64,000 nt of DNA, from NCBI GenBank assembly GCA_964036045.1, contig OZ038392.1:35849330-35913329 (forward strand). Reading direction: 5' to 3'. Shown in pieces: positions 52,537-61,531 of this stretch (position 1 is the first letter of the stretch; each line of letters begins with the position of its first letter). The notes under the pieces were generated by a model that had not been told where the DNA came from, did no database searches, and saw only the letters and a list, made by a program, of their open reading frames with translations. Both the position numbers and the translations under genes were made by a program. The DNA comes from Eutreptiella sp. 'Long Island Sound 2002' (lineage: Eukaryota; Euglenozoa; Euglenophyceae; Eutreptiales; Eutreptiaceae).

Positions 52537-53760
52537 GACCTGAGTGTGGAGTTGTTCGCCAGCGACAAGCAACATGTCCTGGACCTTTACTGCAGCAAGG
52601 GGAAGAACTGCAGCTACAAATTTTACTGGCCCTCTTTCGGGATGGCCTACGGGAACCCCAGGTTCAGTGAACTGGGGAAGGTCTTGACCAAGGTGGCCTT
52701 GGAACGTTCCCGTATGGTTGTGTGTTCCCCTGATTGGGGAGCCCATGGGGGCAACGAGTACTGGCGAACCCTCCTGGACAGGCTGACTATCAGCTCTGTT
52801 CGGTTACCTGATGAGGCCATCTACGTGCCTCTGGGGCGTAAGACGCCGATCGGGAAACCCGGATGGGGGAGTATGCTCAGCGTGGTGGACGGAGGTGTTA
52901 CCTCCATCCCCTGGGAAGACCTGGACTCGACTCTGGTCCAGGCTCTACAACGAGAAAGCGATGGACTCGCCTTGGGTGACTTGAAGAATCGGCTACGACC
53001 TCAAGATGCTATTGAGACTATACCCGGAGGAGATGAATACGTCGTGACTGACACCAACGCCCCCGACCATCCCTGCCATGTACCTGTTCCTGATGGAGTC
53101 TCTGAGTGTGGACTATCCGAGCTCCCTAGCTCTATCCACTCAGATGACGATACTGAGCACAACGCCTTCTTCGTGCAGACCTGTGTGGAGAAAGTGGAGA
53201 ACGCCGAGTACGTCGCCCCACTGAAACCCCTACTCTCCATGAGGGTGCAAGACCCTGTGGACGAAGAGCTGGATCCCCGATCCAGGGTAAGGGAGTACGT
53301 GGACTCCAAGAGAAGGTTGGTGGCGAAAAAGCTATGCTACGCTAAGCCTACCCGCAGCTCATGGCCACTGAAGCAAGGACGTATGGGAGACCTATCCCAA
53401 TTGAAGGAGGACCTCGAACAGAAGATCACCACCTGGCAAAGGGAGGTAGATCTTAAGCTCATGAAGAGCGTGTGGGGGGCCCATGTGAGGACTTCAGAGG
53501 AGGACGACCTCTCGGAGGAATGTGTATGTGAACCCCCTCGAGCATGCCTATGTTGCCATCGTCCACGGGAGATGGTTGAACGTGACCTACTTTACGCCTA
53601 CCAAGGGTTGAAGGATTCTACCAAGGGCTGTGAGTCGGTGGAGGATAACCTCCCGACGTCTATTACTCAGGGGGCAAGCAACTTACACTCTGACGAGGAC
53701 ATGGAGGACAAGAGCAAGCTATTGGACCCGCGGGTGCAGACGCTTATAAGGACCTATCTG
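52537..53760 (+). pseudogene. Methyltransferase-like domain and linker (element 3)
   Basis: The domain spans about 52546-52905. It reads VELFASDKQHVLDLYCSK at the start, MAYGNPRFSELGKVLTKV at the N-P-x-F box, MVVCSPDWGAHGGNEYW for the following strand, and SVRLPDEAIYVP and MLSVVDGG at the end. Motif order and spacing match element 2 closely and elements 1 and 4 in outline. The linker to RT is about 280 residues, acidic, with a Cys cluster (ECVCEPPRACLCCH). The domain itself has no internal stop here. Methyltransferase function is a hypothesis from the N-P-x-F box and neighbouring strands. Confidence 0.6.
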
Positions 53761-55290
53761 GGGGTGTTCGGGGAACTACCACCCCCAGCCTCATGTGAGA
53801 AGCTGGTACAGATGGACCTCAAGCTGAAACCCGAGTTCGTGGGTCACAAGATCCGGAGGAGACCCTATCCGGCTCCTAAAGAGCAGGCCGACGAGATTGA
53901 GCGACAGAGACAAGAATGTATCGACGCGGGCCTAGTCCTGGAGTACAAGGACGGGGACTACCCCCAACACTGCAGCCCCTGTTTCCTGGTGGCTAAACCT
54001 GGGTCTACAGCCAAACGGCTGGTAGTGGACTACGGAGAGCTGAACAAGAAAACGCTGAACCACTCAGGGTCCATTCCTAATATGGAGTCTACCCTTGAGA
54101 AGATAGCCTCCTGTCGCTACAAGACCAAGATGGACAAGAGGAGCGAATTCTGGCAGGTGGACCTGACGCCCAACGCTCAGGAGCTACTAGCCTTCATCAC
54201 CCCTCAGGGGAGGGTGTTCAAGTGGAAGGTCATGCCGTTTGGCGTGGCCAACGCACCCGCTCTATTCGAAGAGCTGATGAACAAGATCTTGTCCATCCTA
54301 CGAAAGAGACCTAAAGTGCAGAAACTCATATCCCGTGGGGCCCAGATGGAAGCACACATCGACGATGTATGCCTCGGGACCAATACCCAGGAGGACCACC
54401 TAATCCTCTTGGGTGAGTTCTTTGCGGTCTGCCAAAACAACCACACACGACTCAAGCTGGAGAACTGTGAGTTCATGCAGGTGACCATGCCGTACCTGGG
54501 GTTTGACGTTGGCTATGGGACGTGGACCCCAGCGGCCTCTAAGGCCAAACCCCCGATGGTCGCTAAGGTACGACACGAAGACCCCAAGAAAGGACTTCAT
54601 GATGTACGCAGTTTCATTGGGGCGTGCAACTTTCATCGCCGCCATATCAAAAACTTCACCTACACCAGTGCCATTTTGACGGACTTGATCAAGAAGAGTA
54701 GTACTTGGCGCTGGGGCCCACAAGAGCAACAAGCGTTTGACGTGCTCAAAGACAAGGTGGCCAACGCTAAGTGCTTGGGCGTGCCTAGGGCACAGGGGGA
54801 GATTATCCTGGTGACCGACGCCAGCAATGTGGGTGGTGGTTGAACGTTGTTCCAATGGCAAGCACTAGAGAAGGAGGAGTTCGACTCGGCTATTTCCCAA
54901 TGGGGGACTGAAGGTCTCAAACGAGATGGAACTCTCAAGCACAGCTACCCTGACGACAAGTGGGTCCTAGTACCTCTGGGCCACTGGAACTGGAAATGGA
55001 ACCAGACCAGGGGGAACTACTCCACCTATGAGCAGGAATTGCTCGCGGGTATGCTGGTGCTATCCTCACAAGCACGACTGTTGGGGAGTAACCCTGTGGT
55101 CTGGCTGTGCGACCAAGAGCCGGTCCGCACTTTCCAGAAGGGTCCCCAACCTGAGAAGGCCAAGCAACGGCGCTGGTGGACCTACCTCAGCCAACTACGG
55201 CTGACGGTACACCATATCCAGGGAGTGAAGAGCGAGTGTGCAGACTACATCAGCCGCAACAACTTCGACGCCCTGATTGGTGCTCGGTCT
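53761..55290 (+). pseudogene. Reverse transcriptase-RNase H (element 3)
   Basis: RT blocks are complete: CSPCFLVAKPGSTAKRLVVDY, KMDKRSEFWQVDL, VFKWKVMPFGVANAPALFEE, and MEAHIDDVCLGTN as the catalytic box (H-I-D-D in place of Y-x-D-D, both Asp intact), then RSFIGACNFHRRHIKNF in the thumb. RNase H begins ILVTDASNVGGG, where a TGA (54841-54843) replaces the glycine codon GGA seen in element 2. It goes on with STYEQELLAGMLVL, WLCDQEPVRTF and HHIQGVKSECADYISR. Apart from that TGA the frame is open from 52546 to 56346, so a single point mutation separates RT from RNase H and integrase. Confidence 0.9.
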
Positions 55291-56110
55291 GAAGCGCTGG
55301 CTAAGGAGGCGTTCAGCCGTATGGACGTCCACTTGGACCTCAACATGACTATGATACGCCCCCTGGATGGACTCCAACAATCGGAGTACCTGAAGGAGTT
55401 TGGGGATATCTACAAGCGCCTGGAGAAACGCCTTGAACTCCTCCTGGTCAACCAAGATCAGTGGAAGAGGGACAAGAGCTACCTCTGGCACGAGGACCGC
55501 ATCGTGGTACCCAGTGACAGAGTCCCAGCGCTGCTGAAGTGGACCCATGAGTCCAGCGGTCATGTGGGTGGTGACCGTACCCTGAGGCTATTCAAGCAGT
55601 GGTTCCACACTACGTGCACTGACGACCAACTGCGGAAAACCCTCCAGCCTATCTTGGACAAGTGCCCGTGTAGGTCCTGCAAACCAGGGGATATCAGGGA
55701 CAGAGGTCTCTACTCGACCCTGCCCATCCCTCACTGTGCTAACAGTGTTCTATACGTGGACTACAGGGAGATGCCGAAGTTCGGGGGCTATGACTTCGCC
55801 CTCGTGGTAACCTGTGGGTTGACCAGGTTTACCAGGGTGTTCCCACGTACCAAGCACATTACCGGGGAGGAGACTATCAAGATACTCCTGGAGGAGTGGT
55901 TTTGTGTCTATGGGGCGCCCAAGGAGATCAACTCGGATGAGGACGTACGAGTGCGCTCAGATACCGCCTGGTACAAGAGGGTCCTGAGATCCCTCAATGT
56001 CCAGGTGTCTACGGGGATTCCCTACTCTCACAGAAGCAACCCCCTATGTGAGCGACAAATTCGTGTCCTCAAGGAGAATGTAAGGATATGGTGCAAAACT
56101 GAACGCACCA
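55291..56110 (+). pseudogene. Integrase, truncated (element 3)
   Basis: It contains the HHCC zinc region (HESSGHVGGDRTLRLF and CPCRSC), the first catalytic Asp (VLYVDYREMPKFGGYDF), the second (INSDEDVRVRSDTAWY) and the Glu (SNPLCERQIRVLKENVR). Similarity to element 2 stops at about 56110, and the frame continues into unrelated sequence until 56346. The missing part includes the DNA-binding C-terminus and the chromodomain. The cause could be deletion or an insertion of the downstream DNA. Confidence 0.88.
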
Positions 56111-58389
56111 GTGAAGCCGGTTCGGACCCCCGTGGCCATCTTGGGGTCACTTGGGGTGTGTATCTATGTGCCGGCAAGCCGCCATTGGCTGATATCATAC
56201 TCTCCCATCCACCTGACCTAACCCGATGTGATAGTGTGATAGGTTTGGTCATTGCGGCTATGAGCGGCAATATTCAGTACCGAGGCGCCGCCAGCGGAGA
56301 TTTATATATCGGAATATCAGGAATCAACAGGGTTTTATTATCGTAATGTTTCCGTAATTTTTCAGCCTTTCGTTCTGATGGTCAATGTATCGGCGACTGT
56401 CAGTTGGCTCGCGATTTTGCGTTAACCGATTGGTTAACTGTTATTTCCAGATATTTTGGCGGATACTCCGTTGAAGGGTCAGATTTCATCAGCAAAGGGT
56501 TCGTTGCTTCCGCAATTTTCTAAATAAGCACTCGAAATTTTAATCTGAATTTTTCGCGATGTCGAAATCGGATTTTCGACTTCGACATCGCCGCACTTGA
56601 TTTGGACTTCTTCGAGTGGTCATACTCCTTTCGCTATGCCTGAATCAGGTTTCCCTTATACTTGCCACCCATTTGACTTGGAGATATAAGGGAAACAAAA
56701 GTGAATCGTGGGACCACTTTGAAGGACCATATCTACGCGCGAGTGTGAGGAAAGAGAATAAGGAAGGTTGGGTTGCAAACGCCTTGGTCCCAACTTAATT
56801 TAGGAAGCATCAAACGCCTTTGGTGTGTACACATGCCCGATATAGCAAGGGATAATGGTCAAGAGGGTATAAAGTGATATATAACTCTTGGACCGTGCAA
56901 CCGAACATTTTATTGTGACTTTCCAGTGTACCGCATGAGTGTTGGGATTGCATAGCAACTTTCCTTGGGTTCCTACGTATTTTTAACGTGAAGTTATGTC
57001 AATGGAGGGACATGGCATATCATGGTGGGAGCCATATTTTGAGGGTATGTGTTGTATGCATGGTATATGTTTGATATGCTCACGCCCATGTTATGTATCT
57101 TCGTGTGGCCGAAGAGATGGGGAGCCATACGTGACAAGGGCTTTGCCCATGTCCCAATTGTGGAATTCAAAGCGCTAGACCAAGTCTACCGCATATGTAT
57201 TGCTCATGGTATGTTTGACAAAGAGATCCATGGGTGCACTCCCATTTTCATGGGGCATGTAGATATTAGTGGCGAAGGTATCTCCATGCGCCTGATTGCG
57301 GATCCAAGTGGCGGAATTGTTCGCAAATGGTTCCAATCATTTGTGTATTGAATCATGAGCGGATATCATGGGTGAGCATAGAGATATACCATCATGACAA
57401 CTTTGTATTTGGTCATATTTTCATGTTTTTGACCTCAATTTTTGCTCATTTTTGCGTTTTGTGTACTTACCTGGTCAGCAAACAGCAAGAAGCCTATGGA
57501 GAGTCGAACCATGGTATGTTGTTCATATGTTGGCATATGCTTTGGAGTTGAACACCACCATATGCCGGATCGCGTACTCCATTTGGCTTGGCGCACGAGA
57601 GATTACAAAAATTGGTCTCAAAATCATGGGCTGACTTGGGCAGTGCGTGGCGCCCATATCCGAAGGGGTTTCGAGGGTAAAGTGGGATGTACATGGGCAT
57701 TGGCCTTTGGTCTCTATCCTCCATGAATACTAGACTTCGATTCCATGCATGCTTTGAGCCTTCGGATAAGTTGTATCCTCAATTTTGAGCATATATTTGA
57801 TATATGGCCAATATGGTGTGAATTGGCAGTTTTTTGGCATGTTATGAGTTCAAACTCATAGGTCATTTCTCTAAGCCCATTCGACTCCAAGTCCAACCAA
57901 GGTTATGTCAGGGTAGAGCATGGTCCTCAGTGCCACTCTAGGCCATGACACGCCACCCCCCCCATTGGGCTAGGATTTAGAGGCTTGGGAGTGAACACAT
58001 TTTTGGGGTTTATGTAATGACTTTTGACATATGGCATTTAACCATCTTATTGGACTGGGTTCAGGGCATCATGTTGGTGAGTCAAGGAAAGGTTTTGAGT
58101 CCAGGGAATGAGGGGTCTATGGCTGTGATTGTATAAGTTCTCATCTATCCCCAACTTTGCTTTATTTGTGTTCATATGCCAATTTCAGGGCTTTCTTCCT
58201 TGGTGCAATTCTTGTACATGCCCGCCACCGTGGGAATACCGGTGTGCTGAACGAAAGCCCGCAGCCTGATTTGGATTGTGAATTGGGTTATTGCTATACT
58301 TGTGGGATCTGGTTGCTGTTCCGGGTTGAAGGAGGATTACATTTGCTATATTTTTGGATTTGGACCCTGGATTTTGAGGATGTTGAGAA
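56111..58389. other. Non-coding stretch between elements 3 and 4
   Basis: Moderately AT-rich, with many CATATG- and CCATAT-like words at 56990-57900. It has two hairpins: GTTAACC-GATT-GGTTAAC at 56421-56438 and an 11-bp perfect stem at 56556-56591. It should include the 5' LTR and leader of element 4, but the boundaries cannot be set without the 3' LTR, which lies outside the window. No domain-bearing ORF was seen. Confidence 0.4.
56556..56591. other. Perfect 11-bp inverted repeat
   Basis: GCGATGTCGAA (56556-56566) pairs with TTCGACATCGC (56581-56591) around a 14-nt loop. Its function is unknown; it could be a structured leader or LTR element of element 4. Confidence 0.6.
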
Positions 58390-61300
58390 ATGCAATCGTT
58401 GATCCGGAGCAAGTCAGCAGGGGTGACAGGCGGAAGGGGCACAGCGGGGGCCGGTCCTGGTAGGGACCTTCTTTATGGTAGCAGAGGCTTACCTGCTGCC
58501 CCTACCAACCGCCGACCCGGGGACTTGGGCCTTTATGAGCCCTGCCCAAGTACGCCCCGGGTGCGTATTGTGGACTGGTCGGAGACCACGCCAGAGATTG
58601 GCGCCATAGAAGAACCGAGACGTTCAAGAGCATGGCGAACTCCGGAAGTTGAAGCCCGAAGAGAAGTACGACATTCGGGAAGAGGAGGACGTGACATGGA
58701 GGACCTGGTCTCCATGTGCCAGCGTCGCTGCCGAAAGGCATGCAACCTCCGCTCCGCCGCGGAGGACTCTGATGAGGCTTGCCATTCAGGCAGCAGTGGA
58801 GGACGGGCCCGGCGCTACCCGAAGCGCGGGTCACCCAAGTCCGCGGCAAGGGACGCTGGGGCTATGGACACGGACCCCAGCCCGGTCAGGCTGTGGGAAT
58901 CCGAGGGGCACTCCGAGGGCTATCGGACAGCCTACGAGCCACCTTCGGAGTCGGAGACGCCCGCGCCGATCGCCAGGGCGCATACAGCCCCCGAGCCCGC
59001 CCTGCAGCACGACGCCGAGGGCTTGGAGAGGCCAGCCAGGGCCCGGACGGCACCTGTGCCCCGGCACACGGGACCAGGAACAGACGCCATAGGCGATACG
59101 CCCATGGGCGATGAGTCTGAGGTGCCGGGAACCGCGGGTTGCGCTGAATCCGGCGGAAAGCACGCTGCGTGCCACTGCGAGCACGTGTCCTTCCTCATGG
59201 GCAAGTACCCGAAGATGGGGATGGACGCCATCGTGCATCGCCTTGACCGCCTGGACAACGCCAAGGACGGTCTAGAGGAGGACGTCGCGGGGATCCTGGA
59301 CGACCAGTCGGCCGCGGAGAACCACATGGAGGAGCTGCGAGCGGATCAGGCCCGGTACCGGGAGAATCTGGAGCTGGCCCTGCAGAAGCAGCAGCAAGTG
59401 GTGGACAGCCTCCTCCACTTAGTGGAGGACATGTCGGGACGCCTGAGAAGGCTAGAGGAGCGACAGCCCCTCGCCTCGGGTCCGGAGCTCCCGGCAAAGC
59501 CGGCCGCGGTAGAGCTGGTGGAGCGGGTTAAGACCCTCAGGAGCGCCATGGAGAAACCCATGGGTGGCCCTGCAGAGGCACCATACGCGCCTCCGCGTGT
59601 TGACCCGGGTGCGCTGCCGTTTGTTCCCATGTTCAGCGAATCCACAATGCTCGGGGAACACACGGCACCGGCTGGGTCCATGCGGGAAGGGCACGTGACC
59701 ACGGACCCGAGGAGCCTGACGGTACAGATGTCCCATGCCGCCCAGGATGTACCGATCACGACGAATATGGTAGTTTATGCGGAAGAGAAGATCGAGAACC
59801 ACACTATGCAGGGGCGAACCATGGGAAGCGCCGACGGACATGGTCGAGGTCATCCAGGCGGAAACCTGTGGGCGAAGGACCCCAATACGGGGATATGGAC
59901 GGCCGATGGAGCAAATCCTTCCCGCATTCCAAACCCCATGGGTTCAGGCCCAACTGGACCGCAATCCATGGAGGAGAGGGATGTACGGGGAGTGTACTCA
60001 CACCCCCCAGCCACAGGTGGTATCCGTCTCGGTGGAGTGGTGGCCGGAGACGTCGGAGACGCTATCAGGATTGACGACCTCAGGGGAATCAAGATCCCCT
60101 ATTACGACGGGAACCCCTCCAACCTGGATGACTTCATCCTGGACTGTGAGGACTTTGCCGAGGAGGTCGTCGGCGAGATGCGGGGAGCGCCGCGCGATAA
60201 GTGGGTATGCCGGACATTCCCACACCGGCTGACGCAGGACCTGAAGGACGAGCTGCGGGATCAGATCCGGGAAGGACTGATCAGGACGGAGCAGGCCTGC
60301 CTCCAGTGGTTGGAGGATGAGGAGCGGGTGGACGCTCCGAACCAGAAGCTGGAGGACCTGTGGTCCATTCCACTGCCGCTGGACCGCGGTGAGTTGCGGG
60401 TCCGGGAGTGGAACCGGTATCTGCGGAAGTACCGCAGATGCCTCAAGCTGGTGGAGGACTGGAACGAGGCCAGCGAGATCCGCCACCTCCTGAAGGACGT
60501 CCTCCCCGGCAACTGGAAGAGGAGAGTGGAGGACGAGGAGAAGAAGCGCGCCAAGAAGCGGGTGGCGGTGCGGATCATGGCGGCGGAGGATACCCATGCG
60601 GGTATCATGGAGTTCTTCAGGAGGAACCTGGGCGAACCCAACCGGATGTTGGGACTGAAGAACGCCGTGTACGTGGAGGTGTTTGGAGACTCCATGGGGC
60701 AAAGGTTGCTGCGCCTCAACAACGTGGAGTGGAGGCGCGGGGAGCCGCTGAGGATGCAGGTCATCTTCGCCCGCATGAGCCTGGACGAGATCGTGAAGTA
60801 CATCACGGTGGAGTTGAAGCTCAATGCGAAGAACGAGGCCCACGTGCAGGATCGACACGGTCATGGACAACGAGGCCACCGAGAGGACCGCCATCATCGG
60901 GAGATCCAGGAGGACAAGGCCAACTCCGCGGAGGATGGTAGTGGAAGTGGCCAAGACCACTGGTCCCGGGAGGATAACGAGGAGGCCCATTTCTTCGCGT
61001 TTGTGGCGCACAACGTGAAGAACAATGGGCAGGATCGGTCCAGATGGAGCCGGGCGGGACCAAGGGGCAAAGAGCCAAGGAGGATCGGGAACCCACCGCT
61101 CTCATTTCAGGAGTACAGGTCGCAGCATGACGGGTGCTGGGTCTGTTATGGCAAGGGAAACAACCATGCACACGACCACCGTCAGTGCAAGGTGTATGAG
61201 GCGGACAAGAAGGCCTACTTCGCCGCCCACCCCGAGAAGAAGCCCAAGGAGCAGCGGATTTCCGATTGGAAGGCGAAGGGCGGAGACGGGGGAAAAGGCC

Positions 61301-61491
61301 AAGGCAAAGGCCAAGGAAAAGGCGGGGGAAGAGGCTATGGTGGTGGACCTGGCCAAGACCGACGAGTGAGGTCGATCGAGGAGGTTGCTGAGGACATGTT
61401 GAGGACGTTGGAGGAACTCAAAGCCCAGCAACGTGGTGGACAAAGTCCTGGCGGATCGCAGCCGGAAGGGGCTGCGGGAAGCCAAGTCTAG
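58390..61491 (+). CDS. Gag polyprotein (element 4)
   Basis: A 1033-codon ORF with ATG at 58390; a later Met (about 58696) is also possible. Residues 1-270 are Arg/Pro/Glu-rich and disordered-looking. Residues about 275-360 form a coiled coil (MGMDAIVHRLDRLDNAKDGL, then ENLELALQKQQQVVDSLL). Residues about 560-830 look like a capsid region (IKIPYYDGNPSNLDDFILDC, LKLVEDWNEASEIRHLLKDV). A Cys/His motif near residue 915 reads CWVCYGKGNNHAHDHRQC (C-x2-C...H...C, a non-standard zinc knuckle), and the tail is Gly-Lys-rich (GKGQGKGQGKGGGRGYGGG). Gag would form the particle and package RNA. The ORF ends with UAG, after which the same frame continues into protease. Confidence 0.85.
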   Translation: MQSLIRSKSAGVTGGRGTAGAGPGRDLLYGSRGLPAAPTNRRPGDLGLYEPCPSTPRVRIVDWSETTPEIGAIEEPRRSRAWRTPEVEARREVRHSGRGGRDMEDLVSMCQRRCRKACNLRSAAEDSDEACHSGSSGGRARRYPKRGSPKSAARDAGAMDTDPSPVRLWESEGHSEGYRTAYEPPSESETPAPIARAHTAPEPALQHDAEGLERPARARTAPVPRHTGPGTDAIGDTPMGDESEVPGTAGCAESGGKHAACHCEHVSFLMGKYPKMGMDAIVHRLDRLDNAKDGLEEDVAGILDDQSAAENHMEELRADQARYRENLELALQKQQQVVDSLLHLVEDMSGRLRRLEERQPLASGPELPAKPAAVELVERVKTLRSAMEKPMGGPAEAPYAPPRVDPGALPFVPMFSESTMLGEHTAPAGSMREGHVTTDPRSLTVQMSHAAQDVPITTNMVVYAEEKIENHTMQGRTMGSADGHGRGHPGGNLWAKDPNTGIWTADGANPSRIPNPMGSGPTGPQSMEERDVRGVYSHPPATGGIRLGGVVAGDVGDAIRIDDLRGIKIPYYDGNPSNLDDFILDCEDFAEEVVGEMRGAPRDKWVCRTFPHRLTQDLKDELRDQIREGLIRTEQACLQWLEDEERVDAPNQKLEDLWSIPLPLDRGELRVREWNRYLRKYRRCLKLVEDWNEASEIRHLLKDVLPGNWKRRVEDEEKKRAKKRVAVRIMAAEDTHAGIMEFFRRNLGEPNRMLGLKNAVYVEVFGDSMGQRLLRLNNVEWRRGEPLRMQVIFARMSLDEIVKYITVELKLNAKNEAHVQDRHGHGQRGHREDRHHREIQEDKANSAEDGSGSGQDHWSREDNEEAHFFAFVAHNVKNNGQDRSRWSRAGPRGKEPRRIGNPPLSFQEYRSQHDGCWVCYGKGNNHAHDHRQCKVYEADKKAYFAAHPEKKPKEQRISDWKAKGGDGGKGQGKGQGKGGGRGYGGGPGQDRRVRSIEEVAEDMLRTLEELKAQQRGGQSPGGSQPEGAAGSQV

Positions 61492-61531
61492 AGGAGCCCC
61501 CACGGGAGTGGGACCTCGGAGGTCTCTCCTC
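61489..61531 (+). promoter_or_regulatory. In-frame UAG at the gag/pol border, candidate readthrough site
   Basis: UAG occupies 61489-61491 and the frame on either side is open for about 1030 and 836 codons. Right downstream, GACCT-CGG-AGGTC (61512-61524) can form a hairpin, and GAGGAG (61491-61496) can pair with CTCCTC (61526-61531). Some retroelements make Gag-Pol by suppressing exactly such a stop. The alternative is a single nonsense mutation in a former fused frame. Confidence 0.5.

Larger units (their letters stand above)
49510..56110 (+). mobile_element. Element 3: Ty3/gypsy element, 3'-truncated
   Basis: A plus-strand relative of element 2 with gag, protease, methyltransferase-like domain, RT, RNase H and the first part of integrase. 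Pol sequence stops matching element 2 at about 56110, inside the integrase core after the catalytic Glu region. The rest of integrase, the chromodomain and the 3' LTR are absent. In-frame stops are TGA 50199, TGA 50395, TGA 51998, TAA 52534 and TGA 54841; frameshifts lie near 49800, 51300 and 52200. Between these the frame is well kept, so the copy is younger than element 1. Confidence 0.9.

Noticed and set aside
54841-54843. TGA as a reassigned sense codon, since several TGAs interrupt element 3
   Set aside because: TAA and TAG also interrupt equivalent frames in elements 2 and 3, and element 4 has long open frames without TGA, so ordinary nonsense mutations explain the pattern.
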